Assembly: GCA_028687545.1 (NCBI GenBank) | Contig: JAQTZZ010000005.1 | Span: 89,015-153,014 of the forward strand | DNA length: 64,000 nucleotides | Direction of reading: 5' to 3' | Source: Candidatus Wallbacteria bacterium | GTDB lineage: Bacteria; Muiribacteriota; JAQTZZ01 | In this document: positions 31,377-38,838 of the stretch, one piece after another | How positions within the stretch are numbered: the stretch's first letter is position 1 | Layout of the letters: each line of letters opens with the position of its first letter | The notes under the pieces: generated by a model | What the model was told of the DNA's origin: nothing | The model's database searches: none | What the model saw: only the letters and a program-made list of their open reading frames with translations | Made by a program: the position numbers and the translations under genes

Positions 31377-32237
31377 ATGAGTATCATGCGGAAATTTCTG
31401 GTTCTGTCTGGCCTGATTTTATGGGCGTCTTTTGCCGGAGCTGCGCAGTTTCAGCAGCATCAATACAGAGTCGGTGAAAAGTTTTTCTATGCTTTCGAAG
31501 ATACGGAATACAATTATCAGGTCTCTGTAAACGATAAGAACGAGCGGTCTATGGAACTGTCCGAAATCCAGGAGATCAGGACAGATCTCAAGCTCTCCGT
31601 GATCAGGGAAAAATCGGGAAAAACTGTCAGAAAAATGGAGATCTACAACACGCAGTACAAGGAAGGCTCCACGGAAAATTACAATCAGGCTGAATACAGG
31701 CTTCTGACCACGCTGATCAAAAATTTCCCCAAGGTTTTCAGCTATACTTACGAAGTGGAAGCCGCGAAAAACAGGGTGATCTCTGATTTCGCGAAGTTCT
31801 GCGCTCCTTACATGAACTGCTCTGTGGGTAATTTTTTCTATTTCAAAACCCTGGACATCCACACCTTCGAATCAGTGATCGAGCGGATGGCCGGATCTCT
31901 TGAACCGGAAAAATTCAGGAAGATCGAATCGTCGAACCCTAAGATCAGCGGAGGCAGCTTTTTCAACAACAGCCCAGCAGTCACATACAACAGGACTGAA
32001 ACCATGAACGGCGTGCCCTGTGCGGTTTTCAAATACTCCACAGTGGGAAACAGGTATGTCTCAGAGCAGTTCGGAGTGAATCTTATTACAGATTATGGAG
32101 CCAATATTTATGTCGCGTTGGAAGGAAAACTGGCTGGAATGCTGATATTCGGCGAACTGCACGAAACAGTTACCGGCCTCAATCAGGGCAAGCCCGCTTA
32201 TGTAGTGAGAATGCTCACGATGCGAATGAGACATTGA
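31377..32237 (+). CDS. Secreted protein of unknown function
   Basis: 286 residues, ATG 31377 with AGGGGG about 6 nt upstream. The N-terminal signal peptide reads FLVLSGLILWASFAGA. The mature part is rich in charged residues and beta-strand patterns, without recognisable domain motifs: YRVGEKFFYAFEDTEYNYQV near the start, and a central region with conserved-looking cysteines (FCAPYMNCS). It might be an exported structural or binding protein. Monocistronic. Confidence 0.55.
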   Translation: MSIMRKFLVLSGLILWASFAGAAQFQQHQYRVGEKFFYAFEDTEYNYQVSVNDKNERSMELSEIQEIRTDLKLSVIREKSGKTVRKMEIYNTQYKEGSTENYNQAEYRLLTTLIKNFPKVFSYTYEVEAAKNRVISDFAKFCAPYMNCSVGNFFYFKTLDIHTFESVIERMAGSLEPEKFRKIESSNPKISGGSFFNNSPAVTYNRTETMNGVPCAVFKYSTVGNRYVSEQFGVNLITDYGANIYVALEGKLAGMLIFGELHETVTGLNQGKPAYVVRMLTMRMRH

Positions 32238-32264
32238 TTTTTTCGTCAACTTGATTACTTTGGG

Positions 32265-32380
32265 TGTAAGGCTTGCAGCGTGGTTATGGTCACAAATTGT
32301 GACTTCCAATTTTCCCGTCTGCAGCAAATGCTCAAAATGTGGAGCAACTGGAAATTGTCAAGATACTGTCTCTAATCTCC
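32265..32380 (-). pseudogene. ORF6N gene remnant fused to a REP-like half repeat
   Basis: The minus strand from about 32318 to 32265 reads NWKSQFVTITTLQALHPK, equivalent to the NWKSQFVTSKSLRLGLRK core of the intact ORF6N gene at 33587-34108; nothing else of the gene remains. The adjoining 32315-32345 is similar to 33545-33575. At 32357-32378 the plus strand carries the half repeat TGTCAAGATACTGTCTCT related to 43801-43818. Confidence 0.5.
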
Positions 32381-32411
32381 AATTGCCTCAGAATATTAGA
32401 AGGAATGGAGT

Positions 32412-33266
32412 TCACGGCTTTATTCCCAAAATCAGACACGAGAACAGACATGCGAACATTATGAACGTTGCGACTGAATTGTTGACTACATGCAGAATCA
32501 GAGGCGGGACCAGGGAATTATAACGGTACCTAAGATATGTCAGCATAATGCCCATTGCTGCCATATTGACAATAGGATAGACGTTCGGATAATGCTGCGG
32601 GACATGGATCAGGCCAAACAGGAGCCCCACGATGACAATCGTTTTTCCGGGTGAAAACAGCTTGATCATCGCCTGATACAGGATGCCTCTGAATAAAAAC
32701 TCCTCTACCATAGGGACGAGCAATGGTACCAGGAAGAGAAGTGTGGCAAATGCCAGCCTGGAAGTCAGGCGTTCAGTCCAGTATTCATCAATAAAGGTAT
32801 TTTCCGATTGGTACGGCAGAAAAAATCCGAGGGCTATATTTGACAGCGCCCAGACAATGCCGGTCAGCACAGTACTTTTGATTACATCGCTGCTCACGGG
32901 ATACAGGGCAAAACTTTCGATAAAGGTTTTATTGTATTTCACGCAGATCCTGCGGTAGGCAATCCAGAGAATGAAAAAATAACTCGGATATTGCTTAACA
33001 AACTCTGCAAAGGTGACATTCAAGTATTTGATATAATGACTAAGTATAGACATCAAAATCATAAAAATGAATGAATACAGAATAATCATGAAAATATCGC
33101 TGAATGTGACTGAATCCGGTGCTTCCGCAGCTTTATTCCTGACTTCTGGGATTACAGACTTTTTTTCCTGCTTGATAATGTAATCAGGACAGAATTTATT
33201 TTCACAGTTTCTGCAGAATTCAGCAAGACCTAAATTAACTTCACCGCATGGGCACTTCCAGATCAT
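32412..33266 (-). CDS. CPBP-family intramembrane metalloprotease with N-terminal zinc ribbon
   Basis: 284 residues. The N-terminus MIWKCPCGEVNLGLAEFCRNC is a zinc-ribbon-like knuckle with two cysteine pairs, followed by a hydrophilic linker. Seven to eight membrane segments follow, containing the Abi/CPBP motifs VPMVEEFLFRGILYQ (EExxxR) and FGLIHVPQHY (the second histidine motif), plus the late NSVATFI. The family includes Rce1-type CAAX proteases and bacteriocin self-immunity proteins. The presence of a zinc ribbon suggests regulation or partner binding at the cytoplasmic face. Single gene. Confidence 0.85.
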   Translation of the reverse strand: MIWKCPCGEVNLGLAEFCRNCENKFCPDYIIKQEKKSVIPEVRNKAAEAPDSVTFSDIFMIILYSFIFMILMSILSHYIKYLNVTFAEFVKQYPSYFFILWIAYRRICVKYNKTFIESFALYPVSSDVIKSTVLTGIVWALSNIALGFFLPYQSENTFIDEYWTERLTSRLAFATLLFLVPLLVPMVEEFLFRGILYQAMIKLFSPGKTIVIVGLLFGLIHVPQHYPNVYPIVNMAAMGIMLTYLRYRYNSLVPPLILHVVNNSVATFIMFACLFSCLILGIKP

Positions 33267-33392
33267 CTCTTACCCTCAATTCATTTTCAATTGACGCGGA
33301 TTCAAAAAAAGCCCGCCTGAGTGCCTGTCTTAGATCATTTCATGGATGTGTTTCCCGGTTATATCTGAGACTGCCTGCAACAGGAGCCATAT

Positions 33393-33409
33393 GGAAATTT
33401 TAAATTTCC
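33393..33409. repeat. Palindrome upstream of the CPBP gene
   Basis: GGAAATTT and AAATTTCC with a single central base (33393-33409), about 130 nt upstream of the CPBP start. Possible operator. Otherwise the 33267-33586 gap holds only the ORF6N remnant next to it. Confidence 0.3.
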
Positions 33410-33499
33410 GCCTCACGATTCACCTTTATTTCTTATCCAAAGTTATGATCCTGATATTTTAATTCGAAATTCCTGTTTTTACAATGAATATCAGACTGT

Positions 33500-33590
33500 A
33501 TACTCTTGGATTTGGATATCACAGTTTGTGACTTCCAATTTTCCTGACTGCAGCAAATGCTCCGGATGCTGCACCGAAAACCTGCATTAC
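33500..33590 (-). pseudogene. ORF6N gene remnant
   Basis: The minus strand contains ENWKSQ followed by a degenerate continuation (VISKSKS), corresponding to the NWKSQFVTSKS core of the intact gene next door. The 33540-33575 stretch matches 32306-32341 nearly base for base (CTTCCAATTTTCC...CTGCAGCAAATGCTC), so the two remnants derive from a common copy. Confidence 0.45.
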
Positions 33591-34108
33591 GGAGTAAATC
33601 CAATCTTGCGCCGGCTGCCAGGCGGTTGAGCAAGAAGTTTCTTGATGGCATCGAACACTACCATGAACTGCCGGTCATATTTCTGCTCCAGCAGTTCGAT
33701 TTGTTCCCTGAGCTCTTTATGGGTAGACATGATTTCCCTCAATCTGACAAAAGTCCTCACAATGGAAATATTGACCTGGATGGCTCTACTGCTCATCAGT
33801 ACACTCGACAGCATGGCAATACCGAGCTCAGTGAAAGCAAAAGGACATTTACGCAATCCCAATCTCAACGATTTGGAAGTCACAAATTGTGACTTCCAAT
33901 TTTTCATTTCATCATTGTTAAGCTGAAACATGAAATCTGCAGGAAATCGCTCGATATTTCTATGGACAGCCTGGTTCAATACTTTAGTCTTAACGCCATA
34001 CAGCATTGCCAGGTCCCGGTCTAGCAATACTTTCTTTCCGCGGATCAGGAAAATCCTTTGCTCAAGGAATGCTTCCGGAATTTCGACTGCAATGTTTTCA
34101 TTGTTCAT
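33587..34108 (-). CDS. ORF6N domain protein
   Basis: 173 residues, complete. The ORF6N domain is clear: [43 protein letters not shown], then NWKSQFVTSKS and AFTELGIAMLSSVLMSSRAIQVN, and a helical tail that ends RRKIGFTP as in many chromosomal homologues. ORF6N proteins are KilA-N-related, common in phages and scattered as chromosomal singletons; they are presumed DNA-binding but their role is unknown. Fragments of the same gene occur at 32.3, 33.5 and 37.2-37.5 kb, so this family has been copied locally. Confidence 0.87.
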   Translation of the reverse strand: MNNENIAVEIPEAFLEQRIFLIRGKKVLLDRDLAMLYGVKTKVLNQAVHRNIERFPADFMFQLNNDEMKNWKSQFVTSKSLRLGLRKCPFAFTELGIAMLSSVLMSSRAIQVNISIVRTFVRLREIMSTHKELREQIELLEQKYDRQFMVVFDAIKKLLAQPPGSRRKIGFTP

Positions 34109-34203
34109 AAAAATGGATTAACAATTTCCATGCCAGGATCTGGAAACCGATTTTCTTCGAAAACAGCGATTGTTGCGCATTGTCTCAAAATCCTTTCAGT
34201 CTC
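34030..34203. repeat. 174-bp direct repeat, copy 1
   Basis: Covers the first 26 codons of the intact ORF6N gene and about 95 bp upstream of it. Nearly identical to 37418-37591 (a few substitutions, no gaps over 174 bp). The upstream part contains no gene. The pair flanks a 3.2-kb segment with three plus-strand genes. Confidence 0.85.
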
Positions 34204-34224
34204 GGATTCAACTGTTGCTTTCAT

Positions 34225-34462
34225 GAACAAAGGGGAATTTTTGAGCTTGGGATTGATAAGGGGTCGCGTTTCGCCAATTGTCATTCCACTACTCTTTAGG
34301 GTGAACAGGCTTTTTGGAGATGGGTTCCACCATCATTTAAGCCTTCATGCCGAAATTGATCGCCTTCCGATGGGGACAAGTCGTGGATTGGGCGAGGAGT
34401 TTAGGAACGACATGTCCCCATTTCTTTCAAAAATGACATTTTGCTTAATCCGGGGAAAATGA
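34225..34462 (+). other. Intergenic stretch with a doubtful 78-codon ORF
   Basis: An ATG-initiated frame at 34225-34462 has no ribosome site and no recognisable motif, and it runs through the inverted repeat at 34370-34421. I think it is not a gene. Nothing else is evident between the ORF6N gene and 34464. Confidence 0.3.
34370..34421. repeat. REP-like inverted repeat
   Basis: ATGGGGACAAGTCGT (34370-34384) pairs with ACGACATGTCCCCAT (34407-34421) with one mismatch and a 22-nt loop. It is a strong extragenic palindrome of the kind bounding REP/RAYT or IS200-like elements. Confidence 0.6.
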
Positions 34463-34471
34463 ATAGAATCT

Positions 34472-35584
34472 ATGGCTGACATGAATCTTGAAACACAGCG
34501 ACAGCAGGCACAGCTGGATTTTCTGGCAGGCGGGGCGCAGATCGAAGTCGGTAACGCTGCAAATTTACCCATTCCTCTGGATCAGTTAAGTGCCACTACG
34601 GCTGATTCACCGCACGTGGTTAAAGCATTTTCTTCCGGTTTGACAGCGCATGTCTATAAAATCAAGGCGGGTGGACAATTCTGGACCCTCAAATGCAAAC
34701 GGCAGGAAAGTCTGGTGAAAAACCCTGACGGTCAGACTTCATTTCTCAACGAAATTCAGAGACGCCGTGATTTTTTCGAACTGAAGAGATCACCTGCGAA
34801 CGCATCGCTGTTCACTCACATCGTGGAAACGGAATATGCATCCCTCAGCGATGGAGTCATTCTCTCGCCCTGGATCGAGGGTGAACATCTCCGGCACTTC
34901 GACGGCCGGGTCTATGATCAGCTCTTCGGCACCATCGTCAACCTTGAGCTGAGCGGGTTCTTCGAATGGGACTTCTGCCCGGGCAACATCCTGGATGACG
35001 GCAAGCGGCTTATGCTCTTTGACTTTGGGTACATGTACCGATTCGAGCCAAGGGAACAATTCAATAGTAACGGACTTGCAACGCCTCTGTTTCATGGTAT
35101 CGAGCGATTCGAGACGCGAAACTTCTTTGATTTCCTGCTGCGCAGCCAGAAAAGCCTGGACGGATCCCGGCTGCTGGAAGCATATCGTGAAGAGAAGAAA
35201 TACGCCCTGAAACATTACGAGATCAAACTTGACCGGTTAAAATCAATGGAGGCAGCGGAACCTGTGCTGCAATGGCATCACGCCATCATTCAGCGATGGC
35301 GGCTGGCATTGGAATGCAGTAATTCCCTGCACAGGCTGTATCTGCTGGAAAGTTTCCGTTCCAATGTTCTGGATCTGTTAGACGACCTGCACGGCAAATC
35401 CTGTACGTCACAAACGCTCATGCGGGCGGATTTAGTCGTAAACATGCTGAAAGAGCACTTCACCCTGCTGGCAGAGGAGGATGGGCTCTTCTTCGGCGAC
35501 GAAAAAAAGACGCAGACAGAACTTGTTAAGAAATACCTGTGCCTGAGGGAAAAGGCGGCAGAGTATCAGCTGGGAAGTCAATAA
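34472..35584 (+). CDS. Protein-kinase-fold (phosphotransferase-like) protein
   Basis: 370 residues. GLTAHVYKIKAGGQFWTLKCKRQ resembles a glycine loop and ATP lysine. FFEWDFCPGNILDDGKRLMLFDFGYMY has the spacing of a catalytic loop (D..xxN) followed by a DFG, as in aminoglycoside phosphotransferase and kinase-like folds. The C-terminal 150 residues are helical. The start is uncertain: a TTGCTT-N17-TAGAAT promoter (34441-34469) ends 2 nt before the ATG at 34472, so the next in-frame ATG at 34481 may be used. It might phosphorylate a small molecule; the substrate is unknown. Confidence 0.6.
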   Translation: MADMNLETQRQQAQLDFLAGGAQIEVGNAANLPIPLDQLSATTADSPHVVKAFSSGLTAHVYKIKAGGQFWTLKCKRQESLVKNPDGQTSFLNEIQRRRDFFELKRSPANASLFTHIVETEYASLSDGVILSPWIEGEHLRHFDGRVYDQLFGTIVNLELSGFFEWDFCPGNILDDGKRLMLFDFGYMYRFEPREQFNSNGLATPLFHGIERFETRNFFDFLLRSQKSLDGSRLLEAYREEKKYALKHYEIKLDRLKSMEAAEPVLQWHHAIIQRWRLALECSNSLHRLYLLESFRSNVLDLLDDLHGKSCTSQTLMRADLVVNMLKEHFTLLAEEDGLFFGDEKKTQTELVKKYLCLREKAAEYQLGSQ

Positions 35585-35593
35585 AGATTACTG

Positions 35594-35633
35594 GAGCGCG
35601 TCTTGTCATTGTCAATTGTCAAGACACGGTCCC
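35594..35633. repeat. REP-like palindrome, family B copy 1
   Basis: GAGCGCGTCTTG (35594-35605) and CAAGACACGGTCCC (35620-35633) form an imperfect inverted repeat. It matches 43782-43817 in sequence and layout (GTCTTG...CAAGA-ACGGTCCC). Located 10 nt after a stop codon. Confidence 0.55.
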
Positions 35634-35685
35634 TATCGCCATCCAGAACTCTGAATCGAGAGTTTGATAAGAATGAACTTTTGTT

Positions 35686-35715
35686 TTGACAACCTGGACC
35701 ATTCTGCCTTAAGTT
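35686..35715 (+). promoter_or_regulatory. Promoter of the adenosine deaminase-like gene (possible leaderless start)
   Basis: Perfect TTGACA at 35686-35691, 18-nt spacer, weak -10 TAAGTT at 35710-35715, then 6 nt to the ATG at 35722. No Shine-Dalgarno is present. Confidence 0.4.
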
Positions 35716-35721
35716 TATGAA

Positions 35722-36666
35722 ATGATTACAACCCGTTCCTTTGTTTCATTTCTGGAGTCAGGGGATATCTCAGGCCTTCGCAGCGTGCCTAAAAGCGATC
35801 TCCACAATCACGGTATTTACGGCGGGAACCAGGATTATATCCGCAGGAAAACAGGCGCGCATTTAAAACTAGAATCCAGTCTCAACGGCCTGACCGGAAT
35901 GGCCGGATGGTGCGATACGCACCTGAAGCCTCTCTATCGGGATGTGGAAGGGCTCCTGCTTCTGTTCGAATCGGCTTTTATCCAGGCCGCGGAAGACGGT
36001 GTGACCAGACTGGAGATGAGCCTGGACTCAAAATATGCCGGATTTTTCGGCGGAAACTGTCAGGGGTACGTTGACGCCATCAGGAAGCTCCACCAGGAAT
36101 TCGCTCCTCAGATCGATTTCAGGCCTGAAATAGGCATCAACCGGTGTCTGCCCACTGCCGAACTTTATCCGGCAGTAAAGAAATTCATCGACACCGGGTA
36201 TTTCAAATCAATCGACCTCTATGGGGATGAATTCGCCCGGCTGGTTGAGAATTTCAAGGAAATCTACCGGATGGCCGGGGAAAAAGGGCTCAAACTCAAG
36301 GCGCATGTCGGAGAGGCAGGCACAGCTGAGGACATTGTCAGGGCAGTTGAGGTCCTGAACCTGACTGAAATACAGCATGGCATAGCAGCAGCCACGTCAG
36401 AAAAAGTGATGGATTTCCTGGCCGAGCGTTCAGTGCAGCTCAACATCTGCCCGGAAAGCAATATCACGCTTGGTTATTCCTCTGATTACACCACTCCTGC
36501 CCGAATTTTATTCGACAATGGAGTCAGGATCACAATCAACACCGACGACTGCCTGATATTCGGCAAAGGCTTGAGTGAACAGTACCTGAAACTATACCAG
36601 AGCGGGACATTCTCCGCTGCAGATCTGGACAGCATAAGGCTGAACGGGCTGAATTCCCGGCAATGA
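35722..36666 (+). CDS. Adenosine deaminase family enzyme
   Basis: 314 residues. The metal-dependent hydrolase motifs of adenosine/AMP deaminases are all present: KSDLHNHGIYGG (HxH zinc ligands), LKAHVGEAGTAED (zinc His and catalytic Glu), IQHGIAAA (catalytic His) and TINTDDCLIFGKGLSEQY (zinc Asp). It deaminates adenosine or a related purine nucleoside to the inosine form. The C-terminus stops about 20 residues earlier than usual for the family. The cytidine deaminase gene follows 64 nt downstream, forming a nucleoside salvage pair. Confidence 0.88.
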   Translation: MITTRSFVSFLESGDISGLRSVPKSDLHNHGIYGGNQDYIRRKTGAHLKLESSLNGLTGMAGWCDTHLKPLYRDVEGLLLLFESAFIQAAEDGVTRLEMSLDSKYAGFFGGNCQGYVDAIRKLHQEFAPQIDFRPEIGINRCLPTAELYPAVKKFIDTGYFKSIDLYGDEFARLVENFKEIYRMAGEKGLKLKAHVGEAGTAEDIVRAVEVLNLTEIQHGIAAATSEKVMDFLAERSVQLNICPESNITLGYSSDYTTPARILFDNGVRITINTDDCLIFGKGLSEQYLKLYQSGTFSAADLDSIRLNGLNSRQ

Positions 36667-36729
36667 TCGGAAATACGTGATAAGATTGTATGAATGCGGT
36701 CTTTCCTGTTCGAACTGTGGGAGGTTTTG

Positions 36730-37164
36730 ATGAAACTGGCATCAGGAGACAGAAAACTGATTCAGGAAGCGATCAATGTCATAATCAGGTCCAGGCCGGT
36801 CCGTCTCAAGGATACCGGCGACGTAGGAGCCGCACTGATCACCCCGGAAGGTAATGTTTACAGCGGCGTCTGCCTGGGCTTTCAGTGCGGCATCGGAACC
36901 TGCGGGGAGTATCAGGCCATCGGGGCCATGATCTCCGGCGGGGAAAAGGTAATCAGAGCTATAGTCGCGGTATGGTTTGACGATAAAACAGGCAGGTATC
37001 AGGTGATCCCGCCCTGCGGAAAATGCAGGGAGACGATCAGCCAGATCTGCAGGGAAAACAGGAACACAGAGGTGATCATCTCCGAATCGGAAAAAGTGAA
37101 GCTCAGCGAGCTGCTTCCCCATCCCTGGGAATATATCATGGAAAAAGGTCCTGATTCTGAGTAA
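36730..37164 (+). CDS. Cytidine deaminase-like enzyme
   Basis: 144 residues from ATG 36730, which has GGGAGG 6 nt upstream; the earlier ATG at 36694 lacks one. CDA fold: [19 protein letters not shown], then [14 protein letters not shown] and [14 protein letters not shown]. Zinc ligands are the Cys of CGE and the PCGKC pair, with the Glu as the proton shuttle. The usual motif is CAE, here CGE, a mild deviation. It probably deaminates cytidine or deoxycytidine, although blasticidin-type deaminases are similar. It follows the adenosine deaminase gene on the same strand. Confidence 0.82.
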   Translation: MKLASGDRKLIQEAINVIIRSRPVRLKDTGDVGAALITPEGNVYSGVCLGFQCGIGTCGEYQAIGAMISGGEKVIRAIVAVWFDDKTGRYQVIPPCGKCRETISQICRENRNTEVIISESEKVKLSELLPHPWEYIMEKGPDSE

Positions 37165-37189
37165 GGGTCGCTTTCCCTTGAATCCGATC

Positions 37190-37496
37190 TGGCGTTTGGG
37201 AGCTTCAGTCCACCCCTAATTTCCGTGAATATATAAGGCTTGTAGCGTGGTATGCCGATGTTTAAGGTCACAAATTGTGACCTTGGGATTCCAGTTTCCT
37301 TCATATTCAGTTGAAACACAAAGTCTTTTGGGAAGCGCTCCTGATTCCGTTTTACCGCCTGATTCAGTATTTTCGTCTCAACTTCATACATTTCAGCAAG
37401 GTCCCTGTCGAGCAGCACTTTCTTTCCGCGGATCAGGAAAATCCTTTGCTCAAGAAATGCTTCCGGAATTTCGACTGCAATGTTTTCATTGTTCAT
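37190..37496 (-). pseudogene. Truncated ORF6N gene, second copy
   Basis: Starts identically to the intact gene ([64 protein letters not shown]). After the FTEI position, about 100 residues in, the homology ends and the frame runs into unrelated sequence and the cytidine deaminase gene. It lacks the second half of the domain. The 5' part lies in the 174-bp direct repeat. Confidence 0.75.
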
Positions 37497-37591
37497 AAAA
37501 ATGGATTAACAATTTCCATGCCAGGATCTTGAAACCGATTTTCTTCGAAAACAGCGATTTTTGTGCATTATCTCAAAATCCTTTCTGTCTC
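37418..37591. repeat. 174-bp direct repeat, copy 2
   Basis: Near-identical to 34030-34203; contains the first 26 codons of the truncated ORF6N copy and its upstream sequence. The remaining bases up to 37657 show nothing recognisable. Confidence 0.85.
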
Positions 37592-37657
37592 ATACTGATA
37601 CACTTTTTTCTTATTTTCCTTTTTCGACATCTGGAACAACTTGCCGCGCCTGATTTC

Positions 37658-37685
37658 TTGAATAGCTGGAAGATTCCGGCATAAT
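37658..37685 (+). promoter_or_regulatory. Promoter of the papain-like protease gene
   Basis: TTGAAT at 37658-37663, 16-nt spacer, CATAAT at 37680-37685, about 60 nt upstream of the ATG. Confidence 0.45.
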
Positions 37686-37748
37686 TGAAATTATAGAGTA
37701 TTCAGTGCCTGAACATGGAAGTTTCGAGTATAAGAGCGAGGAGGGAGT

Positions 37749-38648
37749 ATGAAGTATTATCCGCAGCTGGTAATCGCGTGTTTATTTGCAGCAAGCATAT
37801 CAATCCAGGCCATGTCGGCCGGCCAGGTCGCAGACAGGGAAAAGATCCGGGCCAAGGAAGCCCTGTTCAAGAACATCGTCAAGACCTGTATCGAGGAAAA
37901 AGCCACTTACACGGTTTCGTCTGAAGCCATGCCTGACTTTGAAAACAGCGAAATCCCGGGCGTTCTCTTTGACAAAAGCCGAGCAGACAGAAAAGTCGTC
38001 GCAGCACCAGAAAATGCTGTCATGCCGGCAAGAGGCAGATTCGACTGGACAGCCAAGGGCGTGGTCACATCGATAAAGGACCAGACCGACAAAGCCGGCA
38101 CCTGCTGGGCCTTCGCCATGTGCGGCGTCTTCGAGTCCTCGATGGCCATCAGGACCGGCAAGCTCTACGACATTTCCGAGCAGGACCTGATCAACTGCAA
38201 TCCGTACATGAGCGGAATCGATGGCGGCTATACTTACGCCGCAGACTGGCTGGCTGAAAAGGGCGTCTGCTCTGAGGCTGACTGTCCTTACACAGCTTCC
38301 ATGGGAAACTGCTGCGAGTCATTGAAGAGGCCTTTCAGGGCGAAGCCTTACGTTTATGTCAAAAATACGGTAGCTGACATCAAGTACTTTCTTCAGCAGT
38401 GGGGGCCATTGTATACCACCGTCTCGGCAGACAATCAGTTTCAGGCCTATTCCGGCGGTGTTTACAATCACGAAACAGGGGCAGGGAACAATCACGCAGT
38501 TATGATAGTGGGATGGGACGATACTGCCGGCAAGGGCTGCTGGATCATCAAGAACTCCTATGGGACAAACTGGGGCACGAGCGGATTCATGTACATCGAG
38601 TATGGCAAATCAGGAATCGGGGAAGATACAACCTTTATCGGCTATTAG
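37749..38648 (+). CDS. Secreted papain-family (C1A) cysteine protease
   Basis: 299 residues with GAGGAGGGAG just before the ATG. A signal peptide (LVIACLFAASISIQAMSA) and a propeptide-like segment of about 75 residues precede the mature enzyme, which begins near RFDWTAKGVVTSIKDQ. Catalytic residues: oxyanion Gln in KDQ, Cys in AGTCWAFAMC, His in NNHAVMIVGWDD, Asn in IKNSYGTNWG. C1A proteases are mainly eukaryotic but occur in scattered bacteria. It is expected to be processed and active outside the cytoplasm. Confidence 0.93.
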   Translation: MKYYPQLVIACLFAASISIQAMSAGQVADREKIRAKEALFKNIVKTCIEEKATYTVSSEAMPDFENSEIPGVLFDKSRADRKVVAAPENAVMPARGRFDWTAKGVVTSIKDQTDKAGTCWAFAMCGVFESSMAIRTGKLYDISEQDLINCNPYMSGIDGGYTYAADWLAEKGVCSEADCPYTASMGNCCESLKRPFRAKPYVYVKNTVADIKYFLQQWGPLYTTVSADNQFQAYSGGVYNHETGAGNNHAVMIVGWDDTAGKGCWIIKNSYGTNWGTSGFMYIEYGKSGIGEDTTFIGY

Positions 38649-38663
38649 CTTGAGGATTTCATT

Positions 38664-38747
38664 ATGCGCATCAAGCTGAACTGGAAAACTTATTCACTTT
38701 TGACCTTATTGATCCTGTTCCTGGGACTGCCTCAATCCGCTTGTTGA
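38664..38747 (+). CDS. Micro-ORF encoding an orphan signal-peptide-like sequence
   Basis: 27 codons with GAGGA about 8 nt upstream of the ATG. The product is a charged N-terminus followed by SLLTLLILFLGLPQSAC and a stop, resembling an export or lipoprotein signal with no mature protein. The stop codon overlaps the -35 hexamer of the next gene. It may be the stump of a lost lipoprotein or a membrane microprotein. Confidence 0.35.
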   Translation: MRIKLNWKTYSLLTLLILFLGLPQSAC

Positions 38748-38772
38748 CCAAACTGCTGCCGGCGGTTATAAT
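38744..38772 (+). promoter_or_regulatory. Strong promoter of the GHL10 gene
   Basis: TTGACC at 38744-38749, 17-nt spacer, TATAAT at 38767-38772. Confidence 0.75.
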
Positions 38773-38838
38773 TGTTTCAGGATCATATCTGGAATACTGA
38801 CTGATAGGACAAAAATTCATAGAAATTGTGGGGGAAGT

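Noticed and set aside
32285-32300. The palindrome TCACAAATTGTGA, seen at 32.3, 33.9 and 37.3 kb, as a dispersed regulator-binding site
   Set aside because: In the intact ORF6N gene it encodes the K-S-Q-F-V-T core. The other occurrences are in remnants of the same gene, so the repetition is explained by gene copies.
36694-36729. Upstream ATG for the cytidine deaminase
   Set aside because: No ribosome site before it, whereas ATG 36730 has GGGAGG at proper distance.
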